Of a stretch of 64,000 nt of DNA, positions 33,757 to 43,429 are shown piece by piece. The position numbers were made by a program, and so were the translations under genes. The notes beneath the pieces are model-generated. The model did not search any database and was not told the DNA's origin. It was given only the letters and a program-made list of their open reading frames with translations. Position 1 is the stretch's first letter. Every line of letters begins with the position of its first letter. Origin of the DNA: JAHEYG01 sp044229775 (lineage in GTDB: Bacteria; Bacteroidota; Bacteroidia; B-17B0; Aurantibacillaceae); NCBI GenBank assembly GCA_044229775.1, contig JBGASH010000001.1:13506-77505 (forward strand), written 5' to 3'.

Positions 33757-35097
33757 TTAAGCCATTACTTTTTTATACTTCTTATCATAATGACTTACGT
33801 CATTGAACTTTTTACTCTTAGCTATTTCCAGAAACTCGTGTTTAAAATGGCGGATAGCCGCGGCTACCGGCCAGGCCGCTGCTTCACCCAATGGACAAAT
33901 GGTTTTTCCTTCTATCTTACTTTGTATATCCCAAAGCAATTCAACATCGGCCTCGGTAGCTGTCCCATTTAAAAACTTCTTTAATATTTTCTCCATCCAT
34001 CCAGTTCCCTCGCGGCAAGGCGAACATTGTCCGCAACTTTCGTGATGATAGAAACGCGTGAACGTAAATAAATTCTTTACAATGCTAGTATCCTCATCCA
34101 TTACAATGAATCCACCTGAACCTAACATGGTGCCGGTTTGAAATCCGCCATCCGATAAACTTTCGTAAGTCATTAAACGCGGTTCGCCTTTGGCAGTTTT
34201 TAAAATTAATTCGGTAGGTAGAATAGGAACGGAAGAACCACCGGCCACCACTGCTTTTAATTTTTTACCATGACGGATACCGCCGCAATATTCTTCACTA
34301 TAAATAAATTCCTCAACCGGAATTCCTAATTCAATTTCGTATGTACCCGGTTTATTGATGTGTCCCGAAGCAGAGATCAATTTTGTACCGGTTGATTTAC
34401 CAATTCCGATCTTCGCGTATTCTTCGCCACCCATCATTACAATAGGGCAAACTGCCGCTATGGTCTCAACGTTATTAACCACAGTAGGACAACCCCATAA
34501 TCCGGCAACAGCAGGGAAGGGTGGTTTGATGCGTGGATTACCGCGCTTACCTTCTAACGATTCTAACAATCCGGTTTCTTCGCCGCAAATATAAGCGCCG
34601 CCTCCCACTTGCACGTAACAATCATGCGAGAAATTAGTTCCTAAAATATTTTTTCCTAACCATCCCGCCGCGTAAGCTTCTTTGATGGCGGTTTCTAAAA
34701 TGCGCGCCACATAAAAATATTCGCCACGTATGTAGATGTAAGAGGTTTTTGCGCCGAGTGCATAAGAAGAAGTGATCATTCCTTCAATCAAAGCATGAGG
34801 GATCACTTCCATTAAATAACGGTCTTTAAATGTGCCCGGCTCCGACTCATCCGCATTACAAACCAAATATCTTGGAACGCCTTCCGGTTTTGCGAGGAAA
34901 CTCCATTTTAATCCGGTAGGGAAACCGGCACCACCTCGTCCGCGTAAACCCGATTTTTTTACTTCATCGGTCACCTGATCGGGGGTCATGTTTTTCAATG
35001 CTTTCTCCACCGAAGCGTAACCACCATGTGCGCGGTACACTTCCAGCGTGTGAATGTTTGGAACCTTATCGTTATGTATTAAAAGTTTTTTCCCCAT
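33757..35097 (-). CDS. nuoF: NADH-quinone oxidoreductase subunit F
   Basis: A 446-aa NADH-binding subunit. The FMN/NADH site is in KKSGLRGRGGAGFPTGLKW, the acidic NADH loop in NADESEPGTFKDR, and the 4Fe-4S (N3) ligands in HESCGQCSPCREGTGWM near residue 355 plus a Cys in KTICPLGEAAAW. I start at ATG 35097; a GTG three codons upstream belongs to the palindromic repeat in the nuoE-nuoF gap. Confidence 0.95.
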   Translation of the reverse strand: MGKKLLIHNDKVPNIHTLEVYRAHGGYASVEKALKNMTPDQVTDEVKKSGLRGRGGAGFPTGLKWSFLAKPEGVPRYLVCNADESEPGTFKDRYLMEVIPHALIEGMITSSYALGAKTSYIYIRGEYFYVARILETAIKEAYAAGWLGKNILGTNFSHDCYVQVGGGAYICGEETGLLESLEGKRGNPRIKPPFPAVAGLWGCPTVVNNVETIAAVCPIVMMGGEEYAKIGIGKSTGTKLISASGHINKPGTYEIELGIPVEEFIYSEEYCGGIRHGKKLKAVVAGGSSVPILPTELILKTAKGEPRLMTYESLSDGGFQTGTMLGSGGFIVMDEDTSIVKNLFTFTRFYHHESCGQCSPCREGTGWMEKILKKFLNGTATEADVELLWDIQSKIEGKTICPLGEAAAWPVAAAIRHFKHEFLEIAKSKKFNDVSHYDKKYKKVMA

Positions 35098-35100
35098 TAG

Positions 35101-35131
35101 CCTCACCCCCCGCCCTCTCCTTTGGAGAGGG
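35101..35131 (-). repeat. Hairpin repeat between nuoE and nuoF
   Basis: CCCTCTCC-TTT-GGAGAGGG (35113-35131) is a perfect 8-bp stem. On the minus strand it is followed by CGGGGGGTGAGG (35101-35112). It is the same hairpin-plus-GGGTGAGG unit found in leuS (13019-13051) and at the DUF559 cassette (58871-58903), here without a gene. Confidence 0.8.
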
Positions 35132-35146
35132 AGCTGGATTTATTTT

Positions 35147-35728
35147 TCATAATGTGTTTTTATAATCTCTGTCGGTATAACTTCTTAACCGGTTCTCGCT
35201 TCTGTATTTTTCAATGAGAGCGTCCACTTTTTCGAAAGTAAGATTTTCGTGATAACTCGCGCCACACTGTAACATGGGGGCGGTACCGCAAGAACCTAAA
35301 CATTCGGCTGTTTTTAAAGTGAACATACCGTCTTTAGTGGTTTCTCCTACTTTAATATTTAATTTTTTCTCAATGTGTTTTACAATGTCTTCGGCGCCAT
35401 TTAACCAGCACGAGGAAGTTTGACATACTTCGAAAGTACATTTTCCTACGGGCTTTAAATGGAACATGGTATAAAAAGAAGCTACTTCAAAAACCTCTAT
35501 GGGTTTTATTTTTAAAACTTCGGCTACGTAATCCATTGTTTCAGGACTTAACCATCCGCCAAATTCGGCCTGCGCAATGTGTAATACAGGAAGCAAAGCA
35601 GATTTTATTTTTTCAGGAGGATAGTGAGAAATAATTTCTTTCACGTCTGCCATAGCGGCATCGCTGAACTTTAATTCTGTTCTCTTCTTTTTATCAAATG
35701 TTTGTGTTCCGTGTACTTCTGCTCCCAT
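35147..35728 (-). CDS. nuoE: NADH-quinone oxidoreductase subunit E
   Basis: A 193-aa thioredoxin-like 2Fe-2S subunit (cluster N1a) that docks on NuoF. Cluster ligands are in FEVCQTSSCWLNGAED and AECLGSCGTAPMLQ. The helical N-terminal domain begins near IISHYPPEKIKSALLPVLH. A roughly 20-residue N-terminal extension precedes it. Its length is normal for Bacteroidota. Confidence 0.94.
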   Translation of the reverse strand: MGAEVHGTQTFDKKKRTELKFSDAAMADVKEIISHYPPEKIKSALLPVLHIAQAEFGGWLSPETMDYVAEVLKIKPIEVFEVASFYTMFHLKPVGKCTFEVCQTSSCWLNGAEDIVKHIEKKLNIKVGETTKDGMFTLKTAECLGSCGTAPMLQCGASYHENLTFEKVDALIEKYRSENRLRSYTDRDYKNTL

Positions 35729-35730
35729 GT

Positions 35731-35775
35731 TAGTTCGTAGTTGGGGGTTCGGAGTTCGTAGATCCGGTACCCTAA
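35731..35775. repeat. TTCGTAG-type repeat between nuoE and nuoD
   Basis: AGTTCGTAG occurs twice (from 35732 and from 35753), separated by TTGGGGGTTCGG. The string AGTTCGTAGTTGGGGGTTCG has the look of a dispersed intergenic repeat of Bacteroidota. A shorter similar run, ATTCGTATTTCGTAC (about 38097-38111), lies between nuoB and nuoA. No gene is present. Confidence 0.45.
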
Positions 35776-35808
35776 CAATATTAATTTTAATTCAACATTC
35801 TTAATTCT

Positions 35809-37023
35809 TTAAGCATCTAATTCTCCTGCAATAACGTTCATACTACTCATGGTAATAATGGCATCACTCAACATGCTTCCTTTTATCATTTCGGGATAGG
35901 CCTGATAATAAATAAAACAAGGCCTGCGGAAATGTAAACGGAATGGCGCGCGGCCACCATCACTTACTAAATAAAATCCTAATTCACCGTTACCACCTTC
36001 CACACAATGATAAACTTCCCCTTTTGGAACATCTGTTTCACCCATCACAATTTTAAAATGATAGATCAAAGCTTCCATGTTGTTATAAACTTCTTCTTTA
36101 GGCGGCAAATAAAAATCGGGAATATCGGCATGTGGTTTTCCATCGGGAATATTTTTGATGGCCTGCTCAATAATTTTAAGCGACTCCCACATTTCCTGTT
36201 GTCTTACCATAAAACGATCGTACGTATCGCCGCTGGTACCAACCGGAACAATGAATTGAAAATCTTCATAAGAAGAATACGGATTCATCACTCTAACATC
36301 ATAATCCACGCCAGCTGCACGAAGATTTGGTCCGGTAAAACTGTATTGCAAGGCCATATCGGCGCTGATAGGCCCGCAATTAACGGTGCGGTCCATAAAA
36401 ATTTTATTGCGCTCTAATAAATTGGTGAATTCAGTAAGCGCTTTAGGATATTCTTTTACAAATGACTTAATAAGATCCCATGTTTTCGGCGACCAGTCTT
36501 TATCCCATCCGCCAATGCGACCAATGTTTGTGGTTAATCGGGCACCGCAAATGGATTCAAAAATGTCGTAAACCTTTTCGCGCCATTGGAAAATATATAA
36601 AAAACCGGTCATAGCTCCGGTATCTACGCCAATAACAGAATTACAAATAAGGTGATCGGCAATACGCGATAGTTCCATAATGATGACACGCATGTACTGT
36701 GCACGTTTTGGAATTTCGGCTTTAATTAATTTTTCAACCGTCATGTGCCATCCCATATTATTAATAGGGGAAGAACAATAGTTTAGACGATCGGTAAGTG
36801 TTGTAATTTGATAATACGGACGACGCTCAGCTAATTTTTCAAATGCACGGTGGATATAACCTACGGTTGGCGTAGCTTCATGAATGATCTCGCCATCCAT
36901 TTTCAGAATATTCTGAAAGATACCATGCGTAGCCGGATGCGTTGGCCCAAGATTAAGCGTAGAATATTCTTTTTCTTCTATATCCTCGGCAGTAATATTT
37001 TTTATGTTCTCTTTCTTGCTCAT
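35809..37023 (-). CDS. nuoD: NADH-quinone oxidoreductase subunit D
   Basis: A 404-aa 49-kDa-type subunit lining the quinone cavity. Signatures are LNLGPTHPATHGIFQNILKM (with the quinone-gating His region), YIHRAFEKLAERRPYYQ, and the C-terminal APFRLHFRRPCFIYYQAYPE and DAIITMSSMNVIAGELD. It abuts nuoC with no intergenic base. NuoC and NuoD are separate here, unlike the fused protein of E. coli. Confidence 0.95.
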   Translation of the reverse strand: MSKKENIKNITAEDIEEKEYSTLNLGPTHPATHGIFQNILKMDGEIIHEATPTVGYIHRAFEKLAERRPYYQITTLTDRLNYCSSPINNMGWHMTVEKLIKAEIPKRAQYMRVIIMELSRIADHLICNSVIGVDTGAMTGFLYIFQWREKVYDIFESICGARLTTNIGRIGGWDKDWSPKTWDLIKSFVKEYPKALTEFTNLLERNKIFMDRTVNCGPISADMALQYSFTGPNLRAAGVDYDVRVMNPYSSYEDFQFIVPVGTSGDTYDRFMVRQQEMWESLKIIEQAIKNIPDGKPHADIPDFYLPPKEEVYNNMEALIYHFKIVMGETDVPKGEVYHCVEGGNGELGFYLVSDGGRAPFRLHFRRPCFIYYQAYPEMIKGSMLSDAIITMSSMNVIAGELDA

Positions 37024-37527
37024 TTATCTTCCAAACATTTTATCGCTTTTATCATCGCGGCTCTGATCTTCTAAAGGATATTCTTTTCTCAATGGGAAAA
37101 TATCCATCTCATCCACATTTAAAATGCGTTTTAAGTTAGGATGCCCTTTGAATTTTACACCAAAAAAATCGTAGGTCTCTCTTTCCATCCAATTGGCGCC
37201 GGCCCAAAGATCAACGGCGGTTGGAATTTCGGGATGAGTGATTGGGAAAAAAGCTTTAACTCTGATCCGATAATTCTTTGGCATGTTGTGTAAATGATAG
37301 ATCACGCCTAAATGTTTTTCGTCGGGTGTTTGTATGCCGGTTAGATCAGTAAGAAAATGAAAATTCAGCTCTGGGTCATTTTTTAAGAAAGAAAGTACCT
37401 CGTGAATTTTTTCTTTATTAATTGTAAAAACAGGAAAATCATAAGATAATTCAGTGTGTTCTACGCTTCCGTGGAACTGTTCGGTTAACTTTTGATTGAT
37501 ATTATTTAATAACTCCTGTTTATCCAT
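37024..37527 (-). CDS. nuoC: NADH-quinone oxidoreductase subunit C
   Basis: A 167-aa 30-kDa-type subunit. DLTGIQTPDEKHLGVIYHLH, then PTAVDLWAGANWMERETYDF FGV and GHPNLKRILNVDEMD match the family signature. Its stop is adjacent to the nuoD ATG and its start overlaps the nuoB stop by 1 nt (TAATG). Confidence 0.94.
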   Translation of the reverse strand: MDKQELLNNINQKLTEQFHGSVEHTELSYDFPVFTINKEKIHEVLSFLKNDPELNFHFLTDLTGIQTPDEKHLGVIYHLHNMPKNYRIRVKAFFPITHPEIPTAVDLWAGANWMERETYDFFGVKFKGHPNLKRILNVDEMDIFPLRKEYPLEDQSRDDKSDKMFGR

Positions 37528-38090
37528 TACTCAATGCCGTAACTATTCATCAGTTTTCTATACTCTTCCGAATTTCTTCTTCGAAGCGATTCGTTCTTTG
37601 CTAATTCTTTAATTTTTAATAGTCCTTCAATGATTTGTTCAGGACGTGGTGGACAACCTGGCACGTAAACATCTACCGGAATAATACGGTCGATGCCTTG
37701 TAACACACTGTAAGTGTCAAAAATGCCACCACTACTGGCGCAAGCGCCAACCGATAAAACCCAACGGGGTTCGGCCATTTGCTCATATACTTGTCGTAAG
37801 GTTGGTCCCATTTTTTTGGCGATGGTGCCCATTACCATTAACATATCCGCTTGGCGGGGAGAAAAACTTAAACGCTCAGAACCAAAACGGGCAAGATCGT
37901 AATCGCTGGCCATGGTTGCCATAAATTCAATTCCACAACAGGAAGTGGCAAAAGGCAACGGCCAAAGCGAATTAGCGCGGGCTAAACCGATAACATCGTT
38001 TAGTTTAGTTGCAAAAAAACCAGGGCCTTCCAATCCGGCAGGACTTTTAGCGATCTCAAGTTTTGTGCGTTTTATAATTTCTTTTCCCAT
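37527..38090 (-). CDS. nuoB: NADH-quinone oxidoreductase subunit B
   Basis: A 187-aa subunit carrying the terminal 4Fe-4S cluster N2. ATSCCGIEFMATMASDYDLA has the tandem cysteines, SVGACASSGGIFDTYSV the third Cys and VYVPGCPPRPEQIIEGL the fourth. Its length is normal. N2 passes electrons directly to quinone at the NuoB/NuoD interface. Confidence 0.95.
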   Translation of the reverse strand: MGKEIIKRTKLEIAKSPAGLEGPGFFATKLNDVIGLARANSLWPLPFATSCCGIEFMATMASDYDLARFGSERLSFSPRQADMLMVMGTIAKKMGPTLRQVYEQMAEPRWVLSVGACASSGGIFDTYSVLQGIDRIIPVDVYVPGCPPRPEQIIEGLLKIKELAKNESLRRRNSEEYRKLMNSYGIE

Positions 38091-38118
38091 TTTCTAATTC
38101 GTATTTCGTACTTTCAAA

Positions 38119-38493
38119 TTATTCTTCCCACTTAATGGCTTTTTTTGAAAGCATGTAATAAAATCCAACCAATAACAGAATGATGAAAGAGAAAACCTCT
38201 ATTACGCCGATCATACCCAGCTCTTTAAAATTAACTGCCCATGGATACATAAAAATTACTTCCACATCAAACAACACGAATAAAATAGCCACCAAAAAAT
38301 ATTTTATGGAAAAAGGGGTACGGGCGTTCCCTTCACTTTCAATACCGCACTCAAAGGAATCAAGCTTGATCTTTGTTTTACGTTTTGGACCTAAGTAATG
38401 CGTGGCAACCATAGTTGTAACCACAAAACCAAGCGCAACAAGAAACATTAAAAAAATTGGTAAATAAGCGGTAGGCGAATTGGTTAATCCCAT
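38119..38493 (-). CDS. nuoA: NADH-quinone oxidoreductase subunit A
   Basis: A 124-aa three-helix subunit. SFECGIESEGNARTPFSIKY and FVLFDVEVIFMYPWAVNF are diagnostic. It is the first gene of the complex I operon, so the promoter should lie in the 75-nt gap 38494-38568. The only near match there is AATCTTTG on the minus strand (about 38546-38553), one mismatch from TAnnTTTG, which is weak. Confidence 0.95.
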   Translation of the reverse strand: MGLTNSPTAYLPIFLMFLVALGFVVTTMVATHYLGPKRKTKIKLDSFECGIESEGNARTPFSIKYFLVAILFVLFDVEVIFMYPWAVNFKELGMIGVIEVFSFIILLLVGFYYMLSKKAIKWEE

Positions 38494-38568
38494 AACACGA
38501 TCATTAAAATCAAGATGTAAGATTAACTATTTTTATGTAAATCATCAAAGATTTTAGCTAAAAAAAAG

Positions 38569-41500
38569 CTATTGTTTAATAAATTTATATTTAACCGAAA
38601 TCTCATCAGATGAAAGGCTTAAGATATACGCCCCATCCGTTAGTCCGTCTAAAAATAACCTGTTCTTTTCACCTTTTAAAGGCACTATTTTTCCGCTTTT
38701 AAGGGTTTGACCAAACATATTGTTAATGTTATAACTTACTTCCTTATCGAAACCAGCTTTAAAACCAATATTTAATGCGTCTTTAGCAGGATTAGGAGAA
38801 ATTTCGAGTCCGCTAAAAACCACAAATTCCTTTATGCCCGAAAGACTTACGAAAAATGGCGTTAACGAGGCTTTACATCCAAAACCATTATCTACCCAAA
38901 CGCTGTACCAACCATCGCTGGTAATAGTATATGACTGGCCCGTAGCGCCTAATATGGGTCCGCCATTAAAATACCACTGATACCCGGCCGCAAAGTTGCA
39001 AGTTAAAACACTGCCTGTAATAACAACCGTTGGTGTAGGCGGAACAGGCGTAGCAACTACGGTTGCACTACCAATAACCTCACAGGCGCCAATTGCGGCT
39101 GTATAATTATAAGCCGTTGTAACAGTAGGGGTAAAAAGTGGAGTTGGTCCGGTTTGTCCATCGGGCCAGGTGATCAAAGTAGCATTGGTGTTTACAGTAG
39201 GAGACCCAACACTTCCAATACAAATACTATCATTGACCGAAGTAGCGGTTGGCGGATTAAAAACCGAAATGGTTTCAGTGTAGGGAGTACTTGTGCCAAC
39301 AGTATTGGTTGAAACCAAAGTAATAGTATATATCCCGGTAGCGGTATAAGTTACACTTGGAATTTGCACCGTAGAAGACGCCGGCGATCCACCCGGAAAA
39401 CTCCATGCCCAACTGGTTGGAGAATTGGAAGAAACATCTTTAAATTGAAACGGCACGTTGATACAAGCACTTTTATAAGAATTGGTGAAAAATGCTGTTG
39501 GTGGAGCCCCTGGATTACTATAAAGATCTGTTTCCCATGTTCCACGACCATAGGTTGCCGCCCTTAGTTTCTTTGTTGGATAATAGATCTCCAGATCGTC
39601 AACAATTACATTGGGAAGTCCGGCCATAAACGGAATCCACGAACCCATACTCATTTCACGGTAATAAACACCAAGATCCGTTCCAACATAAACAATACCC
39701 GGACTGTTCTTTTGATAAACAATACAATTTGTATGAATATTAGGCAAACCCGTAGAGTAATTGGTCCAGGTTGCGCCACCATTGTTAGAATAAAATACTT
39801 TGTTGCCTGCAGAATAGCCCGATAAAGTGATATATACATTATTAGGATTGGTGTTATCGATCGCGATTCCTGTAATTTCGGCCGTGCCTACCGGTAAGTT
39901 TGAGGTAATATTTCCCCAGGTAATTCCGCCGTTGTTTGTTTTGAATAATGAACTGAATCGAGCGGCATAAATGTAATTGGTGTTTGACGGTGAAACAGCA
40001 ATGTGTTTAATAGGTCCTCCGCCATTAATTGTACCCAGTTGGGTCCACGAAGCACCCTGACTATTAGTTTTAAAAACCTGTTCGTACCCACAATAAAATA
40101 CCGTTTGACTTAATGGATCCTGAACAATTGGCGCGATCCAGTCGGCAGAGCCGCTTAAACCATTTGTGATCTGGCTAAAGTTAGCACCACCATCATTTGA
40201 AAAATAAAAAGCGCCATAATATATAGATGCAACCAGGTTATTATTATTGCCCCAGTCCACAAAACAATCCATCCCATCACCGCCATAAACTTCTGTCCAG
40301 GTAGTGCCATTTAATAAATTACTACCATTATCCTGATGACCTGTAATAATAACAGAAGGTGAAGAAGCAGAAAGTCCCATTCGGTATTGCTGAGAAATAT
40401 TCATTGTGCCGTTAATCGTGGTCCAGGTTGTGCCGCCATTGGTTGTTCTGGCAATTCCACCATCGGTTCCTGCGTAGCACGTAGTGCCATTTACATAGAT
40501 AATGTCGTGGCAATCGGCATGAACGTAAGGTTTGCCGCCACCGCCATACCAATGTGTGTTAAGTGTCCAGTTAACACCGGCGTCGGTAGATTTCCAGGTA
40601 TTGACGCCCGAACAGATAATTTCATTTTTATTGGTAGGAGAAGCCCCAATAGCCAGATCATACCATCCTTGTCCACCGGTGCCGGATCCGTTGGTGCTCC
40701 AATCGAAGATATTGGGCGTATTTGACATTATTGTAAATGATGTGGCTGAATTATTGGAAAGGTACAAGCCTCCAAAACCATTACTATTATCACTACCCAA
40801 CACATAAACGTAATTTTGATCGGCAGGGGTTACGGCTATAGCTGTGCGATTAAGAAATTGAGAGAATGGCAATGCTACGCCCGAAAAACTGGCGCCGCCA
40901 TTAGTGGATTTGTAAAAATTTCCACCACCGCAAACGTAAATGGTAGTGGTATCACCCGGGCGGTATTCGGCATCGGTAAAACCTCCCGATAAGGTGAGGC
41001 TCCAGGTTACACCGGCATTCAATGTGCGATAAACACCTATAGAAGTTGCCGCAATAACTTCGTTGGCATTTAACGGGTTGGTTAAAAGTCGCGCGATCTT
41101 ATTTGCCTGCATAACGGCCCAGCTTAATCCGGTGGTGTTCCATGTATTGCCTCCATCAGTTGATTTTAAAACGCCCACTGATTTGGTATCGCCCGCATCG
41201 TTATCGCCGGTAGCCAAATACATAACGTTAGTATTGGTAGGAACAACGGCAATATCCGAAACCCCCAGCGATGGTAACTGATCGGTGTTGGTGGTCCAGG
41301 TGGCGCCGTTATCAACCGAACGCCATAAGCCGCCGGCAGCGGTTCCCACAAAAATTATATTGGAATTACCGGGCATAAAACGAATGCACTGCAAACGGCC
41401 GGCATCGCCGTTAACCGGAGAGCCATAAGGACCTAACGGTGTCCAGTTAGCAGTTGTGGAACTTGGTGTAGCGGTTTGGTATTTTCCGTGTGGCTGGGCG

Positions 41501-41775
41501 AGCAAATATTTTTGAAATTCTTCGTAAGCTTTGGCCCGGGAAGCATTTTCCATATTACCACTTGGATAAACGCGTGGTTCAACCATGTGCGCCCAGCGTA
41601 AAAATTGTTTATAACCATGGCCGCGTTCGTAAGGCTGGTCTTTCCAATAAGCATCAAATTCCTTTTTAATATCGTAAAAATTAGCTTTAGGGTCCAGCAT
41701 CATATCCACCCACTTTTGAGCACTGATCTGAAAAAAACTAATCGTAAAAAGACTCAACAGAACAACCCTTTTCAT
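38569..41775 (-). CDS. Type IX secretion cargo with BNR/VPS10-like propeller and PKD domain
   Basis: A 1068-aa exported protein with a signal peptide (MKRVVLLSLFTISFFQISAQ). Residues about 110-755 carry repeated Asp-box/BNR-like units (WRSVDNGATWT, KSTDGGNTWN, KSTDAGVNWT, FSNDGGANFS), forming a sortilin/VPS10-like beta-propeller. A PKD domain follows near residue 780 (PTSWAWSFPGGSPASS). The C-terminus from about residue 985 (LEISPNPAKDALNIGF to GAYILSLSSDEISVKY) is a type A sorting domain. It is predicted to be surface-anchored or released. The gene ends 75 nt upstream of nuoA and is probably a separate unit. Confidence 0.9.
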   Translation of the reverse strand: MKRVVLLSLFTISFFQISAQKWVDMMLDPKANFYDIKKEFDAYWKDQPYERGHGYKQFLRWAHMVEPRVYPSGNMENASRAKAYEEFQKYLLAQPHGKYQTATPSSTTANWTPLGPYGSPVNGDAGRLQCIRFMPGNSNIIFVGTAAGGLWRSVDNGATWTTNTDQLPSLGVSDIAVVPTNTNVMYLATGDNDAGDTKSVGVLKSTDGGNTWNTTGLSWAVMQANKIARLLTNPLNANEVIAATSIGVYRTLNAGVTWSLTLSGGFTDAEYRPGDTTTIYVCGGGNFYKSTNGGASFSGVALPFSQFLNRTAIAVTPADQNYVYVLGSDNSNGFGGLYLSNNSATSFTIMSNTPNIFDWSTNGSGTGGQGWYDLAIGASPTNKNEIICSGVNTWKSTDAGVNWTLNTHWYGGGGKPYVHADCHDIIYVNGTTCYAGTDGGIARTTNGGTTWTTINGTMNISQQYRMGLSASSPSVIITGHQDNGSNLLNGTTWTEVYGGDGMDCFVDWGNNNNLVASIYYGAFYFSNDGGANFSQITNGLSGSADWIAPIVQDPLSQTVFYCGYEQVFKTNSQGASWTQLGTINGGGPIKHIAVSPSNTNYIYAARFSSLFKTNNGGITWGNITSNLPVGTAEITGIAIDNTNPNNVYITLSGYSAGNKVFYSNNGGATWTNYSTGLPNIHTNCIVYQKNSPGIVYVGTDLGVYYREMSMGSWIPFMAGLPNVIVDDLEIYYPTKKLRAATYGRGTWETDLYSNPGAPPTAFFTNSYKSACINVPFQFKDVSSNSPTSWAWSFPGGSPASSTVQIPSVTYTATGIYTITLVSTNTVGTSTPYTETISVFNPPTATSVNDSICIGSVGSPTVNTNATLITWPDGQTGPTPLFTPTVTTAYNYTAAIGACEVIGSATVVATPVPPTPTVVITGSVLTCNFAAGYQWYFNGGPILGATGQSYTITSDGWYSVWVDNGFGCKASLTPFFVSLSGIKEFVVFSGLEISPNPAKDALNIGFKAGFDKEVSYNINNMFGQTLKSGKIVPLKGEKNRLFLDGLTDGAYILSLSSDEISVKYKFIKQ

Positions 41776-42011
41776 AGCAAGATCAATTTTTAGAGCATTA
41801 AAGCTAGCAATAAAGCAATGAAAAACCTATTTAGGCATCTCAACTTTAGCTTAAAGAGGGTTTTAAAGCCACCAATTTCTCAATGTGTTGAAAAACAGGC
41901 AGCAGCGAATTATAGAAAGTTGATTTAACAAAGGCATGTTTATTAAAAAAGGAGAATGCAAAAAATGCAAGCAATTAATAAAATAGTTTTATTGAAATTA
42001 TTATTTAAAGC

Positions 42012-43364
42012 ATGGTAAAAAGTCCCGCTGCTAAAAGTACTGAGAACAGAAAAATATTTGTACTCGACACTTCAGTAATCATCTACGACCACACGGCCAT
42101 TAAGAACTTTAAGGAACACGATGTGGTAATTCCGATCACAGTTTTAGAAGAACTGGATAATTTTAAAAAAGGTAACGATACCAAGAATTTTGCCGCGCGC
42201 GAATTTACCAGGTATCTCGACCGGTTATCAGGAAAAAATTCGTTACAGGACTGGACCAACATTAATGGTAAGTCGCACGGGTATTTTAAGATAGAACTTA
42301 AACAGCATTCGAAAATTGATGCTTGTAAGGTGTTTGATGAAAAAAAGGCCGATCACCGTATATTAAATACCGCATTATATTTGGCCGAAACCCATCCCGG
42401 GAGGAAAGTGGTGCTTATTACCAAAGATGTTAATTTAAGAATTAAGGCAAAATCGCTGAATTTGCACGCCGAAGATTACGAGACCGGAAAAATTAAAACG
42501 GTTGATGAATTATATACCGGAAAAAGCGAAGTGCAAAAAGTGGCTCACGATAAGATAGCCAATATTTATCAAAAAGGAACGAGTGGTGCTAAGGAAATTT
42601 TGAAAAGGAACGCGGCCCTTCCAAATCATTATTATGTTTTAAAGAACGGATCGCAATCGGTTTTGGCACGCTATAACAAAGAAGATGAAAGTTTCAAGCG
42701 CGTAGTAAAGACCGCAGCCTTTGGCGTCATTCCAAAAAATGCCGAGCAGGCTTTTGCATTAGACGCGATCATGAATCCCGATATAAAACTGGTGAGCATA
42801 CAAGGCGTTGCCGGTACCGGAAAAACGTTATTATCATTAGCGGGCGCATTGGAACAACGCCGGAATTATCATCAGATCTATTTGGCAAGACCTATAGTAC
42901 CGTTAAGCAACAAAGACATTGGCTATTTACCGGGCGATGTGAATTCGAAATTAAACCCATATATGGAGCCGCTTTGGGATAATTTAAAATACATTCGCAG
43001 TTTATTTAATGAAAAAGACAAAGAGCACAAGCAACTTAATGAAATGGTAGAGAGTCAGAAGCTGGTGGTTTGTCCTTTAGCTTATATTCGCGGACGAAGT
43101 TTAAGTAACGTGTTCTTTATAGTGGACGAAGCACAGAATTTAACCCCTCACGAAGTAAAGACCATTATTACCAGAGCGGGCGAAAACACGAAGATCATTT
43201 TTACCGGCGATGTTCACCAAATTGATACGCCTTATCTTGACGCACAAAGTAACGGCTTAAGTTATTTGATAGAAAAAGTAAAAGGTCGGGAGTTATACGC
43301 TCACATTACCCTTGAAAAAGGCGAAAGAAGCGAGCTGGCAAATCTGGCCAACGACCTGTTATAA
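42012..43364 (+). CDS. phoH: PhoH family protein (PIN domain plus PhoH ATPase)
   Basis: A 450-aa protein of the PhoH2-like architecture. The N-terminal PIN nuclease domain starts KIFVLDTSVIIYDHTAI, with acidic residues continued in VLEELDNFKKG and LITKDVNLRIKA. The C-terminal ATPase has Walker A GVAGTGKTLLSLAG near residue 267 and Walker B FFIVDEAQNLTPHE near residue 370. PhoH2-type proteins couple RNA unwinding to cleavage. Its physiological target here is unknown. The 236-nt gap upstream holds no promoter that I can defend. Confidence 0.92.
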   Translation: MVKSPAAKSTENRKIFVLDTSVIIYDHTAIKNFKEHDVVIPITVLEELDNFKKGNDTKNFAAREFTRYLDRLSGKNSLQDWTNINGKSHGYFKIELKQHSKIDACKVFDEKKADHRILNTALYLAETHPGRKVVLITKDVNLRIKAKSLNLHAEDYETGKIKTVDELYTGKSEVQKVAHDKIANIYQKGTSGAKEILKRNAALPNHYYVLKNGSQSVLARYNKEDESFKRVVKTAAFGVIPKNAEQAFALDAIMNPDIKLVSIQGVAGTGKTLLSLAGALEQRRNYHQIYLARPIVPLSNKDIGYLPGDVNSKLNPYMEPLWDNLKYIRSLFNEKDKEHKQLNEMVESQKLVVCPLAYIRGRSLSNVFFIVDEAQNLTPHEVKTIITRAGENTKIIFTGDVHQIDTPYLDAQSNGLSYLIEKVKGRELYAHITLEKGERSELANLANDLL

Positions 43365-43406
43365 AAGTTTTTTTAAACCGGTAAAACGGGCGTATCAAAT
43401 AAATAG

Positions 43407-43414
43407 TATATTTG
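43407..43414 (+). promoter_or_regulatory. gcvH: Candidate -7 box for gcvH (TATATTTG)
   Basis: TATATTTG matches the TAnnTTTG -7 consensus and lies 15 nt upstream of the gcvH ATG at 43430, after the phoH stop. No convincing -33 TTTG is present. Confidence 0.45.
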
Positions 43415-43429
43415 CCAAAACTATTTAAT

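Noticed and set aside
38520..38575. TAGCT...AGCTA hairpin upstream of nuoA as a strong terminator
   Set aside because: AGCTAAAAAAAAGCT has only a 4-5 bp AT-rich stem and overlaps the stop of the upstream gene; too weak to call.
41818..41928. A 36-aa plus-strand ORF (MKNLFRHLNFSLKRV...) in the gap before phoH
   Set aside because: It has no family resemblance, no membrane or lipoprotein signal and loose spacing, unlike the nuoH-nuoI micro-ORF. Otherwise the 236-nt gap shows nothing I can name.
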